A DNA stretch of 64,000 nucleotides from Pseudomonas fluorescens (GCF_019212185.1 NZ_CP078138.1:4880501-4944500); one strand, 5' to 3'. Shown: positions 18,264 through 27,251, counted from the first letter of the stretch. Notes: generated by a model not told the origin, from the sequence alone. Made by a program: numbers and translations.

Positions 18264-18791
18264 TTAGTCGTCCAGGCGCGGGACGCGGCTGGCGATATCG
18301 TCGCCGGTGACGTGGGCGACGGCGCCATCCGCGGCACTGAACAGACGAATAGCCATGAAGTGCGGGCGCTCCCCGCTGTCGAACCAGTGTTTTATGCCGG
18401 CTGGAAGCAGCAGCAGATCATTTTTTTCGCACAGGACGGCATAGATATAGTCGTCGATATGCAGATTGAACAAGCCACGCCCCATGACGAATAGTCTTAC
18501 AACGTCCTGCTCATGACGCTGCTCGTAAGGGGGCGCTGAGGGCTGATCGCCGCTTACGCTGAGTACCTCCACCCTGTCGTAGCCGCGCTCGCTCATCAGT
18601 TGCTCGATTTGCTGCTGATAGGCGCCAACGACCTCATCCTGACTGGCTCCGGCCTGGACTTTCGCCGCGGCGGGCCAACGCTCGAACCGTACGCCGTGCT
18701 CGGCCAGGGTCGCGGTGATGTCTTCGCCATGGGTCAGGACCTTGTTCGGCAGATCCAGGCTTGAAATGTGGTAGACAGACAGGCTGCTCAT
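18264..18791 (-). CDS. Acireductone dioxygenase-like protein lacking two metal ligands
   Basis: A 175-residue cupin closely resembling bacterial acireductone dioxygenase (MtnD) over its full length, including YAVLCEKNDLLLLPAGIKHW and TGDDIASRVPRL. The classical site uses two His and a Glu in HxHGEDE plus a later His. Here the segment reads EQRHEQDVVRLFV: the first His is Gln and the Glu is Val, while the second His and the late KHW His remain. A few residues just upstream are also missing compared with typical members. It is therefore unlikely to be a normal methionine-salvage enzyme. No mtnB or mtnC neighbours are present. The ATG is at 18791. Confidence 0.8.
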   Translation of the reverse strand: MSSLSVYHISSLDLPNKVLTHGEDITATLAEHGVRFERWPAAAKVQAGASQDEVVGAYQQQIEQLMSERGYDRVEVLSVSGDQPSAPPYEQRHEQDVVRLFVMGRGLFNLHIDDYIYAVLCEKNDLLLLPAGIKHWFDSGERPHFMAIRLFSAADGAVAHVTGDDIASRVPRLDD

Positions 18792-18888
18792 GCAGGTTTT
18801 CCTTGTGGGCGACGCGGCCGTGCGGTCATTTAGACCGTACGGACAACGCCATGGATCAGGTGCAGGACAAAGGGTTCCAGCGCCATGT

Positions 18889-20040
18889 TCATGGCCTCTC
18901 CTCCTGCATACGTGTCGCAATAATAACGGCTGCCGCCAGGGCCGCGACGCTGGCAATACTAAAGGTGAAGGCAGGCCCCAGGGCATTCCAGCTATAGCCG
19001 GCATACAAAGCGCCCAGCGCACCACCGGTGCCGGCCAGCGCCGCGTAAAGGGCCTGGCCCTGGCCTTGCTGACGGGCGCCGAAGCTGCGTTGCACGAAGT
19101 GGATGGCGGCGGCGTGAAAGCTGCCGAAGGTGGCGGCGTGCAGGATCTGGGCAAACAGCAACACCCAGAGGAATTCGGCAAACGTTCCCAGCAACACCCA
19201 GCGCACGGCGGCCAGCAGGAAACTGGCAATCAGCACCCGGCGCACCGAGAACCGCGTGAGAATCCGGCTCATGACCAAAAACACCAGCACCTCGGCGACC
19301 ACGCCCAGGGCCCAGAGCATGCCAATCACGCCGCGGCTGTAGCCGAGGCGCTCCAGGTGCAGAGTCAGGAAGGTGTAATACGGCCCGTGGCTCATCTGCA
19401 TCAGCGCCACGCTAGCGTAAAACGCCAACACTCCCGGACTGCGCAATTGCTTGAGAAAGCCCTCGCCTGCCAATCGATGCCCCTGCAACGGTTGCGCGTT
19501 GGGCACCCACAGGCTGCTGAGGACAATCGCCGCCATGATCACCACCAAGGCGACCGGGTAGATGTCCAAGCTCAGCCACTCGAACAAACGGCCCAGGGCA
19601 ACCACAGTAATGATGAAGCCAATTGAGCCCCACAAGCGGATTTGGCTATAGCGCGAGGCCTGGCCCTGCAAGTGCGCCAAGGTGATGACTTCGAATTGCG
19701 GCAGCACCGCGTGCCAGAAAAACGCATGCAGCGCCATGACCAACGCCAGCCAGGCGTAGCTTTTGCTGATGAAGATCAACGAGAAGGTCAGCAGCGTGCA
19801 CACTGCACCAAAGCGCACGATTGCCAGGCGCCGGCCCGTGTAGTCGCCCAACCAACCCCAGATGTTCGGCGCGATGCAGCGCATCAGCATGGGGATGGCC
19901 ACCAGTTCGCCGATGCGCGCGGCGGAAAAACCCAGGTGATCGAAGTACAGCGCCAGAAAAGGCGCTGTCGAACCGAGCAAGGCGAAATAACACAGGTAAA
20001 AACTGGAGAGCCGCCAGTACGGGAGCGCCGCCACGGCCAT
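18889..20040 (-). CDS. MFS transporter, HcaT/MFS_1-like
   Basis: A 383-residue carrier with about twelve membrane segments. The start MAVAALPYWRLSSFYLCYFALLG and the loop WGWLGDYTGRRLAIVRFG (motif A-like, residues about 60-78) match the HcaT (3-phenylpropionate permease) branch. Another family feature is the RLWGSIGFI segment in TM5. The substrate is not evident. It lies 28 bases downstream of aroC on the same strand and could be read with it, but the products have no obvious link. Confidence 0.85.
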   Translation of the reverse strand: MAVAALPYWRLSSFYLCYFALLGSTAPFLALYFDHLGFSAARIGELVAIPMLMRCIAPNIWGWLGDYTGRRLAIVRFGAVCTLLTFSLIFISKSYAWLALVMALHAFFWHAVLPQFEVITLAHLQGQASRYSQIRLWGSIGFIITVVALGRLFEWLSLDIYPVALVVIMAAIVLSSLWVPNAQPLQGHRLAGEGFLKQLRSPGVLAFYASVALMQMSHGPYYTFLTLHLERLGYSRGVIGMLWALGVVAEVLVFLVMSRILTRFSVRRVLIASFLLAAVRWVLLGTFAEFLWVLLFAQILHAATFGSFHAAAIHFVQRSFGARQQGQGQALYAALAGTGGALGALYAGYSWNALGPAFTFSIASVAALAAAVIIATRMQEERP

Positions 20041-20068
20041 CAGACCGCAGCGACTTCAGCGCATGGCT

Positions 20069-21160
20069 TCACAGCTGGCCCAGCACCGGGGTGCTGACGC
20101 GCACATCGGCGTTCTGCCCGCGATGGCGCAGCAGGTGATCCATCAAGACGATGGCCATCATTGCTTCGGCGATTGGCGTGGCGCGGATGCCGACGCACGG
20201 GTCATGGCGGCCCTTGGTGATGACGTCCACCGGGTTACCGTCGACATCGATCGAACGGCCCGGGGTGGTGATGCTCGAGGTCGGCTTCAGCGCCAAGTGG
20301 GCGACGATCGGCTGGCCCGAGGAAATGCCACCGAGGATGCCGCCGGCGTTGTTGCTGAGGAAGCCTTCAGGGGTCAACTCATCGCGATGCTCGGTGCCGC
20401 GCTGGGCCACACTGGCAAAACCGGCGCCGATTTCCACGCCCTTGACCGCGTTGATGCTCATCAACGCGTGGGCCAGTTCGGCATCGAGACGGTCGAAAAT
20501 CGGCTCGCCCAAGCCAGGCTTGACGCCTTCGGCGACCACGGTGATCTTCGCGCCCACGGAATCCTGATCACGGCGCAGTTGATCCATGTAGGCCTCAAGT
20601 TCTGGCACTTTGTCCGGATCAGGGCTGAAAAAGGCGTTCTGTTCCACCGAATCCCAGGTCTTGAACGGGATTTCGATCGGGCCCAACTGGCTCATGAAGC
20701 CACGAATGACGATGCCCTGGGTGGCCAGGTACTTTTTCGCAATCGCCCCGGCCGCCACGCGCATTGCGGTTTCGCGGGCCGAACTGCGGCCGCCGCCACG
20801 GTAGTCGCGCTCGCCGTATTTGTGGTGGTAGGTGTAGTCGGCGTGGGCCGGTCGGAACAGGTCCTTGATCGCCGAGTAGTCCTTGGACTTCTGGTCGGTG
20901 TTGCGAATCAACAGGCCAATCGCGCAGCCGGTGGTGCGCCCTTCGAACACCCCGGAGAGGATTTCGACTTCGTCGGCTTCCTGGCGCTGGGTGGTGTGGC
21001 GGCTGGTGCCCGGTTTGCGGCGGTCGAGGTCGCGCTGCAGATCGTCCAGGGACAATTCGAGGCCCGGCGGGCAGCCATCGACAATGGCGACCAACGCCGG
21101 ACCATGGCTTTCGCCCGCGGTGGTGACAGTGAACAGCTTGCCGTAGGTATTGCCGGACAT
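20069..21160 (-). CDS. aroC: Chorismate synthase
   Basis: A 363-residue protein with the family signatures [18 protein letters not shown] near residue 17, [19 protein letters not shown] near 120 and the C-terminal [17 protein letters not shown]. It converts 5-enolpyruvylshikimate 3-phosphate to chorismate using reduced FMN, the last shared step of aromatic amino acid synthesis. Length and start agree with E. coli AroC (361). In E. coli aroC follows prmB. Here prmB lies on the same strand about 2 kb upstream, with two oppositely oriented genes between them. Confidence 0.97.
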   Translation of the reverse strand: MSGNTYGKLFTVTTAGESHGPALVAIVDGCPPGLELSLDDLQRDLDRRKPGTSRHTTQRQEADEVEILSGVFEGRTTGCAIGLLIRNTDQKSKDYSAIKDLFRPAHADYTYHHKYGERDYRGGGRSSARETAMRVAAGAIAKKYLATQGIVIRGFMSQLGPIEIPFKTWDSVEQNAFFSPDPDKVPELEAYMDQLRRDQDSVGAKITVVAEGVKPGLGEPIFDRLDAELAHALMSINAVKGVEIGAGFASVAQRGTEHRDELTPEGFLSNNAGGILGGISSGQPIVAHLALKPTSSITTPGRSIDVDGNPVDVITKGRHDPCVGIRATPIAEAMMAIVLMDHLLRHRGQNADVRVSTPVLGQL

Positions 21161-21284
21161 GCAGGGCGCTCCGTGAAATCGCTGAACTAAGTGCGCGCCA
21201 GTATACGCAGGCTATACCGGTAGATCACCCTCGAACCTTATTGATGCTTGCGAGTCCAACCGACACCTAATCGATGATGGCGTG

Positions 21285-22250
21285 ATGATGCTGCGAGTAA
21301 TTGCCTTGAGTCTGGCCCTGATTGCCGGTCTGCTGCCCCACGTGGCCCAAGCCGCGGTTCTGCAACGTCCCGTCAGCCTGGACACCGGCAGCGGTGAGCT
21401 GTTTGGGACCTTGCTGCTGCCCGAATCCGCGAAACCGGTTCCGGTGGTGCTGATTATTTCCGGATCCGGCCCCACCGACCGCAACGGCAACAATCCTGAT
21501 GGCGGCAACAATGACAGCCTCAAGCGCCTGGCCTGGCTGCTGGCCAAACACAACATTGCCAGCGTGCGCTACGACAAGCGCGGTGTGGCGGCGAGCCTGG
21601 CCGCCACACCGGATGAGCGCAACCTGAGTCTTGAGGCTTACGTCGCCGACGCCGTTGCCTGGGGTAAGCAACTCAAGACCGACTCGCGCCTCGGGCCGCT
21701 GATTCTGTTGGGGCACAGCGAGGGCGCGCTGGTCGCCACCCTCGCCGCCCCGCAAGTCGATGCCGCCGGCGTTATCTCCCTCTCAGGCAGCGCACGACCG
21801 GTGGATCAGGTACTGCGCCAGCAATTGGCCGAACACCTGCCGCCGCCCTTGCAGGCCCGTGCCAATCAATTACTGGACAGCCTCAAGGCCGGCCGGGTCG
21901 ATACCGACGTGCCGGCGCCGTTGCAAGTGATTTTCCGCCCCAGCGTCCAGCCGTACCTGATCAGCCTGTTTCGCCAGGACCCGGCAGCCGCCTTTGCCCG
22001 ACTGAAAATGCCGGCACTGATTATCCAGGGCAGCAACGATGTGCAGGTCGGTGTCGCTGACGCGCAAATGCTCAAGGCGGCCAAGCCCGACGCACAACTG
22101 GCAGTGATCGAGGGCATGAATCACGTGATGCGCATCGTCCCCAACGACCTCAAGCGCCAGTTGGCGTCCTATAAGGATCCACAACTACCACTGGCCGCCG
22201 AACTCGGCACACGGATCCTCGGCTTTATTGACGGCATTCGCCCAAGTTAA
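21285..22250 (+). CDS. Secreted alpha/beta-fold hydrolase
   Basis: A 321-residue protein with an N-terminal signal peptide (about residues 1-23, ending AQA). The nucleophile Ser145 lies in LLGHSEGAL, with a late Asp in QGSNDVQVG and His in EGMNHVMR completing the triad. The oxyanion segment IISGSGPTDRNGNNPDGG is typical of the periplasmic 'alpha/beta hydrolase' family near YqiA/BAAT-like enzymes. The substrate is unknown. GTG-ATG-ATG codons stand in a row at 21282-21290, so the exact start is uncertain by one or two residues. It is divergent from aroC. Confidence 0.85.
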   Translation: MMLRVIALSLALIAGLLPHVAQAAVLQRPVSLDTGSGELFGTLLLPESAKPVPVVLIISGSGPTDRNGNNPDGGNNDSLKRLAWLLAKHNIASVRYDKRGVAASLAATPDERNLSLEAYVADAVAWGKQLKTDSRLGPLILLGHSEGALVATLAAPQVDAAGVISLSGSARPVDQVLRQQLAEHLPPPLQARANQLLDSLKAGRVDTDVPAPLQVIFRPSVQPYLISLFRQDPAAAFARLKMPALIIQGSNDVQVGVADAQMLKAAKPDAQLAVIEGMNHVMRIVPNDLKRQLASYKDPQLPLAAELGTRILGFIDGIRPS

Positions 22251-22294
22251 GCCGGTTTTACCCTCCAGTCCTGGAAAAAGCGGCCGATAAGCCG

Positions 22295-22322
22295 GTGTCG
22301 ACAGCCCTTTGGCGGTCGACAC
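22295..22322. other. Inverted repeat upstream of the coiled-coil gene
   Basis: Arms GTGTCGAC (22295-22302) and GTCGACAC (22315-22322) are exact inverted copies around a 12-base loop, 28 bases before the next start. It may be a weak terminator of the hydrolase gene or a regulator-binding site. Confidence 0.4.
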
Positions 22323-22349
22323 GCAGAGCTTGGACAGGACCTTGCCGTT

Positions 22350-23141
22350 ATGACTGAAACCCCAAAAGCCCCCGACACCGCTGCCGATACCGCGCCAGCC
22401 GAAACGGTTGACCTGCCGTGGGCGGACGTCCAGACCGAGCATCACCGCATGCTGCGCCTGGCGCCGCTGAAAACCGATCGTGCGACCGGGGGCCGGCCTT
22501 TGCGCTTTGTCGAGTTCGGCTATGCCGAGCGCAACAACCATCAGCACAGCCTGCTACGCCTGAGCATTAACCTGCCGGGGCAGAAGGTGCGCAAGGAGCA
22601 GAACCACCTCGACGTCTGGGTCGACCACGAACTGCGTCGCGTGCACTTTCGCCCGGATACCGGCCTGCAGGTCGAACCCATGAACCGCGGCATCGGTCGC
22701 TTCCTCGCCGCCCAGGGCATTACCTGGGCAAAGAGAAAATGGTCGAGCTACAGCTTCGATGCCATCGATCTGAGCAATAAAGATGCGCTGGTGGAAGACA
22801 CTCGCCTGCGCCGCGACCACTTTCTGCGGGTCCAGGGTTTCGATGTGGTTTATGCCGACGCCCAGCATCTGAAGGGTAGCGTCAGGGAAGGCAAGGTTGG
22901 CGATCTGCTGGGAGACTGGAACAACGAGAAGCTGCAGTTCGTGGAGATCCTCGAAGCCGCACAGATGCTTCAGCAGGCCGAGCAGAATCTGGCCGAGCAG
23001 GAAGTCAAACTGCAGAAGCAGGAAGAGACGGTGAGCAAGTTCAAGCGTGAGGAAACCGGGCTGCGCTTCACTATTACCTGTCTGGTGGCGTTCGCCATGT
23101 TCCAGGCCGGGTTGCTGATCTGGATCGCGACCCACCGCTAG
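22350..23141 (+). CDS. Tail-anchored coiled-coil protein of unknown function
   Basis: A 263-residue protein. Residues 1-25 are acidic and alanine/proline-rich. Residues about 30-190 form a compact domain with HSLLRLSINLPGQKVRKEQN and HFLRVQGFDVVYADAQHLKG segments. Residues about 205-238 are a heptad-like helix (AAQMLQQAEQNLAEQEVKLQ and onwards), and 241-261 is a single membrane helix ending IATHR. The layout predicts a cytoplasmic protein anchored by its C-terminus. I do not recognise the main domain. It sits between two enzymes without operon partners and converges with prmB. Confidence 0.75.
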   Translation: MTETPKAPDTAADTAPAETVDLPWADVQTEHHRMLRLAPLKTDRATGGRPLRFVEFGYAERNNHQHSLLRLSINLPGQKVRKEQNHLDVWVDHELRRVHFRPDTGLQVEPMNRGIGRFLAAQGITWAKRKWSSYSFDAIDLSNKDALVEDTRLRRDHFLRVQGFDVVYADAQHLKGSVREGKVGDLLGDWNNEKLQFVEILEAAQMLQQAEQNLAEQEVKLQKQEETVSKFKREETGLRFTITCLVAFAMFQAGLLIWIATHR

Positions 23142-23145
23142 ATCC

Positions 23146-23170
23146 CTGCAGGAGCATGCTGCTCCTGCAG
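23146..23170. terminator. Bidirectional hairpin between convergent genes
   Basis: CTGCAGGAGCA and TGCTCCTGCAG form an 11-bp perfect stem around a three-base loop. It lies 4 bases after the stop of the coiled-coil gene and 12 bases past the prmB stop on the other strand. No T-run is present. Confidence 0.6.
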
Positions 23171-23182
23171 AAACTCAAGCCG

Positions 23183-24091
23183 TCAGACCCGTGACGCGAA
23201 CAACGCCTGGTGCGCGCGGCATTGTTCGGCGCTGAGCATGAACACGCCGTGGCCACCGCGCTCGAACTCGAGCCAGGCGAAGTCCACTTCCGGGTACAGC
23301 GCCTCGACGTGCACCTGGCTGTTACCCACCTCGACGATCAACAGGCCCTTGTCATTCAAGTGGTCCGCCGCTTGCGCGAGCATTCGGCGCACCAGGTTCA
23401 GGCCATCGTCGCCACAGGCCAGACCCAGCTCCGGCTCGTGCTGATATTCGTCCGGCATGTCGGCGAAGTCTTCGGCATCGACATAGGGCGGGTTGGACAC
23501 GATCAAGTCAAAACGCTGGCCCGGCAGCCCATCGAAGCCATCGCCCTGGACGGTGTAGACACGCTCGTCGACGCCGTGGCGCTCGATGTTCTGATTGGCC
23601 ACTTCCAGCGCCTCGAACGACAAATCGGCCAACACGACTTCTGCGTCCTGGAACTCGAAGGCGCAAGCGATGCCGATGCAACCGGAACCGGTGCACAGGT
23701 CGAGAATCCGTGCCGGCTCGCCATCCAGCCAGGGGGCAAAACGGTTTTCGATCAGTTCGCCAATCGGCGAACGCGGGATCAGCACGCGCTCGTCGACGAT
23801 GAACGACATGCCACAAAACCAGGCTTCGCCCAGCAGATACGCGGTGGGGACGCGATCCTCGATACGACGCTTGAGCAAGCGTTGCAGATTCACCAACTCG
23901 TCCTCTTCCAACGCGCAGTCCAGATAGCTGTCTGCGATTTCCCAGGGCAGGTGCAAGGCCCCCAGCACCAGTTGCCGGGCTTCGTCCCAGGCATTGTCGG
24001 TGCCATGGCCGAAAAACAGATCCTCCCCATGAAAGCGACTGACGGCCCAACGAATATGGTCGCGCAAAGTGCGCAGGCGGGAAGTGATCAC
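23183..24091 (-). CDS. prmB: 50S ribosomal protein L3 glutamine N5-methyltransferase
   Basis: A 302-residue class I SAM-dependent methyltransferase. The SAM loop is [19 protein letters not shown] (about residue 137) and the catalytic motif is [11 protein letters not shown], the NPPY signature of glutamine methylation. The C-terminal [20 protein letters not shown] is PrmB-like rather than PrmC-like. PrmB methylates Gln150 of L3 in E. coli. The start is a GTG at 24091. The neighbourhood (aroC downstream, Smr-domain gene upstream and divergent) preserves a rearranged version of the E. coli smrB-prmB-aroC group. Confidence 0.93.
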   Translation of the reverse strand: MITSRLRTLRDHIRWAVSRFHGEDLFFGHGTDNAWDEARQLVLGALHLPWEIADSYLDCALEEDELVNLQRLLKRRIEDRVPTAYLLGEAWFCGMSFIVDERVLIPRSPIGELIENRFAPWLDGEPARILDLCTGSGCIGIACAFEFQDAEVVLADLSFEALEVANQNIERHGVDERVYTVQGDGFDGLPGQRFDLIVSNPPYVDAEDFADMPDEYQHEPELGLACGDDGLNLVRRMLAQAADHLNDKGLLIVEVGNSQVHVEALYPEVDFAWLEFERGGHGVFMLSAEQCRAHQALFASRV

Positions 24092-24330
24092 GGGGTAGAC
24101 TCCTGAAAAAACGACCGGCGATTCTAACAGCCTAAACCGGCCCCGACGATGCGAGAAAGAAACCTCGGGGAAATGTAGGATTTCTCGCTTTTTTCAGCTT
24201 TTGATTGAACATTCACTCAGCGCAGGACAGGCTACAGGCCAGCAACGACGGTGCCTACGATGGTAGCGATTCACAGAAACGCTCAGCCAGAGGACAATGT
24301 CGCAAAAGCCCCACTCGAAGGAGCCCTCGA

Positions 24331-24921
24331 ATGTCCGTTCCAAAGACGATGTTTCAACTCAGCGGTCGTGGTTATGCGCCAGCCAATCTGGCCCAGGCGA
24401 CGCTGGTGATCATCGACGCCCAGAAAGAATATCTCAGCGGTCCGCTGGCCCTGTCCGGCATGGACGCAGCTGTCGACAACATCAAGCAGTTGCTCGCCGC
24501 CGCCCGCAAGGCCGGCCGCCCGATCGTGCATGTCAGCCATCGCGGCACCGTCGGCGGGATGTTCGACCCCAATGGCGAGCGCGGCCAGTTCATTCCCGGG
24601 CTGGAACCGGAAGTCGATGAAATCCGCATTGAAAAGATCCTGCCAAGCGCCTTCCATGGCACGGGCCTGGAAAAGATTCTCCAGGATCGTGGCCCGCTCG
24701 ACCTGATCGTCTGCGGTTTCATGAGCCACTCCAGCGTCAGCACCACGGTGCGTGCTGCGAAAAACCTGGGCTTTCGCTGCACCCTGGTGGAAGACGCCTG
24801 CGCCACCCGCGACCTGCCTTACAAGGGCGGTGTGCTTTCGGCCGAGCAGGTCCAGCAGACCGAAATGGCAATCATGGCTGACAACTTTGCCACCCTGGCC
24901 TTGACCCAAGACCTGATCTGA
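24331..24921 (+). CDS. Isochorismatase-fold hydrolase with Ser at the nucleophile position
   Basis: A 196-residue protein of the cysteine hydrolase/isochorismatase superfamily. The catalytic Asp lies in LVIIDAQKEY and Lys in EIRIEKILPSAF. The usual motif GxxTxxCVxxT is here GFMSHSSVSTTVRAA, so the nucleophile Cys is replaced by Ser. True isochorismatases also lack the Cys, and this Ser form appears in many pseudomonad relatives, so it is probably a distinct subfamily rather than a dead enzyme. The ATG at 24331 was chosen as the family start. The reaction is unknown. Confidence 0.82.
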   Translation: MSVPKTMFQLSGRGYAPANLAQATLVIIDAQKEYLSGPLALSGMDAAVDNIKQLLAAARKAGRPIVHVSHRGTVGGMFDPNGERGQFIPGLEPEVDEIRIEKILPSAFHGTGLEKILQDRGPLDLIVCGFMSHSSVSTTVRAAKNLGFRCTLVEDACATRDLPYKGGVLSAEQVQQTEMAIMADNFATLALTQDLI

Positions 24922-24932
24922 TCGCCCGTTTT

Positions 24933-24953
24933 GAGCGGCGGCAACCGCCGCTC
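24933..24953 (+). terminator. Hairpin after the isochorismatase-fold gene
   Basis: GAGCGGCGG and CCGCCGCTC form a 9-bp stem around the loop CAA, 11 bases past the stop. There is no T tract, so it is either a weak terminator or an mRNA 3'-end stabiliser. Confidence 0.55.
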
Positions 24954-25050
24954 ATCCGCAAAAGCCTCTCATTTCTTCTAATTGACTTAGCCTCAGGAAC
25001 AAGCCGGGCAACTCCCGGTCGAAGGGCCGATATCATTGAGGAAGGTCGGA

Positions 25051-25371
25051 ATGAAAATATCCGATGGATTTGACGCTCGCCGCTTGCGCCCCAAAGGGCC
25101 GCGCAATTGGCGTTATCGCTTTGGCGCCGCCTTCGCCGCCCTGCTCGCCACCCTTGGCGTGCTGTCGGCCATGGCCGGGGCCGCCAGTCTGCTGGGTCAC
25201 CCGCCCGCCCTGCGCGACCTGAACGCCAGCCCGCTGGGTTCGGCGATCATCCTGGTGGTCGGACTGCTGCTGCTCTATCTCGGCATTGCGTTCTGGCGTC
25301 GCTGCCGGCGCCGCATGCGCCAACCCCGCGAGCTGAACATGGCCCCGCATTTGATGAAAAAACACGACTGA
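25051..25371 (+). CDS. Small membrane protein of unknown function
   Basis: A 106-residue protein with a basic start (RRLRPKGPRNWRYR) and two membrane helices (about 23-46 and 61-83), ending in a basic cytoplasmic tail (RRCRRRMRQPRELN). It has no domain I recognise. The ATG at 25051 follows GAGGAAGG and is preferred to an upstream TTG. It lies 75 bases before the Smr-domain gene, which has its own ribosome site, and may be transcribed with it. Confidence 0.7.
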   Translation: MKISDGFDARRLRPKGPRNWRYRFGAAFAALLATLGVLSAMAGAASLLGHPPALRDLNASPLGSAIILVVGLLLLYLGIAFWRRCRRRMRQPRELNMAPHLMKKHD

Positions 25372-25446
25372 GTCGAGCGCCAGGCGTTTTGCTGCGCCCG
25401 ATTCGCCCGGACTTGGGTAAACTGGCCGCCCTTCGCGGAGGCTGAC

Positions 25447-26004
25447 ATGCAAGACGACGATTTTTCCCTGTTCAAAAGCTCGATCCAAGGCGTCAAGCCG
25501 ATCAAGCACGACCGCGCCGACACCGGCAAACCCAAGACTGACCGGGCGCAGATTGCCAAGCTGCGGCAAGCGGCGACCGTGCGCACCGACGTCGCCGCCG
25601 TCGATGGCCTGTCCGACCAGTTCGTGATCGATGTCGGCCCCGAAGACGAGCTGATGTGGGCTCGCGACGGTGTGCAGGAAAGCCAGATGCGCAAGCTGAA
25701 GATCGGGCAGATCCCGTTCGAAGGCAGCCTCGACCTGCACGGCATGACCGTGGAAAAGGCCCGGGAAACCCTCTGGGCGTTTCTCGCCGAAGCGACAAAA
25801 TTCGAAATCCGTTGCGTGCGCGTCACTCACGGCAAGGCCGTGCGCCTGGACGGCAAGCGACCGATGATCAAAAGCCACGTCAACACCTGGCTGCGCCAGC
25901 ATCCGCAGGTGCTGGGCTTCACTTCCTGCCAGGCCCGACATGGCGGTGCCGGCGCGGTGTATGTGATGCTCAAACGCACCATGATGGAAGGTCGCGACGA
26001 GTAA
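25447..26004 (+). CDS. Smr-domain endonuclease, SmrB-like
   Basis: A 185-residue protein with a disordered, charged N-terminus (1-60) and a C-terminal Smr domain (about 93-178). The key motifs are DLHG at Asp96-Leu97-His98-Gly99, THGK at 127-130 and RHGGAGAVYVML near the end. E. coli SmrB has the same layout and cleaves mRNA upstream of stalled, collided ribosomes; its gene is next to prmB, as is roughly the case here. GGAG precedes the ATG. Smr domains also occur in MutS2, but this protein lacks the MutS part. Confidence 0.87.
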   Translation: MQDDDFSLFKSSIQGVKPIKHDRADTGKPKTDRAQIAKLRQAATVRTDVAAVDGLSDQFVIDVGPEDELMWARDGVQESQMRKLKIGQIPFEGSLDLHGMTVEKARETLWAFLAEATKFEIRCVRVTHGKAVRLDGKRPMIKSHVNTWLRQHPQVLGFTSCQARHGGAGAVYVMLKRTMMEGRDE

Positions 26005-26081
26005 AGCTGATGCATCACGCTTGCAGCGCCGTGTTTGCCACCGTACCCTTGCCCTTTGCGTAAAATCCCACAGGTAGATTC

Positions 26082-26627
26082 ATGTCCCTGGAACAGAATT
26101 ACACCGCGATTCTCGGCCAATTGGGCGAGGACGTCTCCCGCGAAGGCCTGCTCGACACGCCAAAGCGTGCCGCCAAAGCCATGCAGTACCTTTGCCGCGG
26201 CTATGAACAAACACTTGAAGAAGTCACCAACGGTGCCTTGTTCAGCTCCGACAACAGCGAAATGGTGCTGGTCAAGGACATCGAGTTGTACTCGCTGTGC
26301 GAACACCACCTGCTGCCTTTCATCGGCAAGGCGCACGTCGCCTACATCCCGAGTGGCAAGGTACTGGGTCTGTCTAAAGTCGCGCGGATCGTCGATATGT
26401 ACGCCCGCCGCCTGCAGATCCAGGAAAACCTCAGCCGCCAGATCGCCGATGCCGTGCAGCAAGTGACCGGCGCCCTGGGCGTTGCGGTGGTGATCGAGGC
26501 CAAGCACATGTGCATGATGATGCGCGGTGTGGAGAAACAGAATTCCTCGATGATCACTTCGGTGATGCTCGGCGAGTTCCGCGAAAACGCGGCGACGCGC
26601 AGCGAGTTTCTCAGCCTGATCAAGTAA
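26082..26627 (+). CDS. folE: GTP cyclohydrolase I (type IA)
   Basis: A 181-residue enzyme with the zinc ligands Cys73, His76 (in LCEHHLLPF) and Cys144 (in [10 protein letters not shown]), as in E. coli FolE. It opens GTP to 7,8-dihydroneopterin triphosphate for folate and related pterins. It is shorter at the N-terminus than E. coli FolE (222), as is usual in pseudomonads, which often hold more than one folE copy. A strong terminator follows at 26641. Confidence 0.95.
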   Translation: MSLEQNYTAILGQLGEDVSREGLLDTPKRAAKAMQYLCRGYEQTLEEVTNGALFSSDNSEMVLVKDIELYSLCEHHLLPFIGKAHVAYIPSGKVLGLSKVARIVDMYARRLQIQENLSRQIADAVQQVTGALGVAVVIEAKHMCMMMRGVEKQNSSMITSVMLGEFRENAATRSEFLSLIK

Positions 26628-26640
26628 TCAGGCGACGAAG

Positions 26641-26669
26641 AAAACCGGCATTCATCGCCGGTTTTTTTT
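26641..26669 (+). terminator. Rho-independent terminator of folE
   Basis: The stem AAAACCGGC / GCCGGTTTT encloses the loop ATTCATC, and the second arm runs into eight T residues. It begins 14 bases after the folE stop. Confidence 0.9.
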
Positions 26670-26729
26670 CGCCCGCAAAAAATCAGGTAAGCTGCGCGCC
26701 TTTCCCATTTGCCCCGTGAGGCTTGTATC

Positions 26730-27101
26730 GTGTTCGTCAAAGCGCTTCGTGTCGGCCTCGGCCAGTTGATCATCTTCGTCGACTTCATCACCCGTCCGGC
26801 GAAAAAGCAGCGCCCTGCCGCCGCCCAGGCCCAGGTCGAAGCTGCCGCCAAAGACCTGACCCTGTATCAGTTCCACGCCTGCCCGTTCTGCGTGAAAACC
26901 CGCCGCACCCTGCGCCGCCTGAACGTGCCGGTGGCCCTGCGCGATGCGAAGAACAGCGAGCAGGACCGCCAGACGCTGCTGGAGCAAGGCGGCAAGATCA
27001 AGGTGCCGTGCCTGCGCATCGAAGAAAACGGCCAGACCACCTGGATGTATGAATCCAAGGTGATCATTGATTATCTGGATAAGCGCTTTGCGGCGGCTTG
27101 A
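26730..27101 (+). CDS. Membrane-anchored glutaredoxin-like protein
   Basis: A 123-residue protein. Residues about 5-21 are a hydrophobic anchor (RVGLGQLIIFVDFI), followed by a basic, alanine-rich linker. A glutaredoxin domain runs from about residue 42, with the redox motif Cys51-Pro-Phe-Cys54 and the cis-proline segment KVPCLRIEENG. The C-terminal YESKVIIDYLDKRF resembles the glutathione S-transferase N-domain family. The GTG at 26730 follows a GAGG site. It probably reduces or glutathionylates targets at the membrane face, but which face is not certain. Confidence 0.82.
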   Translation: MFVKALRVGLGQLIIFVDFITRPAKKQRPAAAQAQVEAAAKDLTLYQFHACPFCVKTRRTLRRLNVPVALRDAKNSEQDRQTLLEQGGKIKVPCLRIEENGQTTWMYESKVIIDYLDKRFAAA

Positions 27102-27117
27102 CTGATCAAGCAGCTTT

Positions 27118-27233
27118 TGTAGGAGCTAGACTGCTCCGGGTGGCGTTCCGACGAAGAACCTGAGGACACCGCGTGCACTCTGGATGCCCGCGTTATCGTT
27201 CACGACCTTCGCCGGCAAGCTGGCTCCTACAGG
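27118..27233. repeat. Pair of imperfect REP-type elements
   Basis: TTGTAGGAGCTAGACTGCTCC at the left and TTCGCCGGCAAGCTGGCTCCTACAG at the right (27209-27233) are inverted relatives about 80 bases apart. They lie between the convergent glutaredoxin-like and aminotransferase genes. Confidence 0.6.
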
Positions 27234-27251
27234 TTCTGCTGCACTCCCCCC

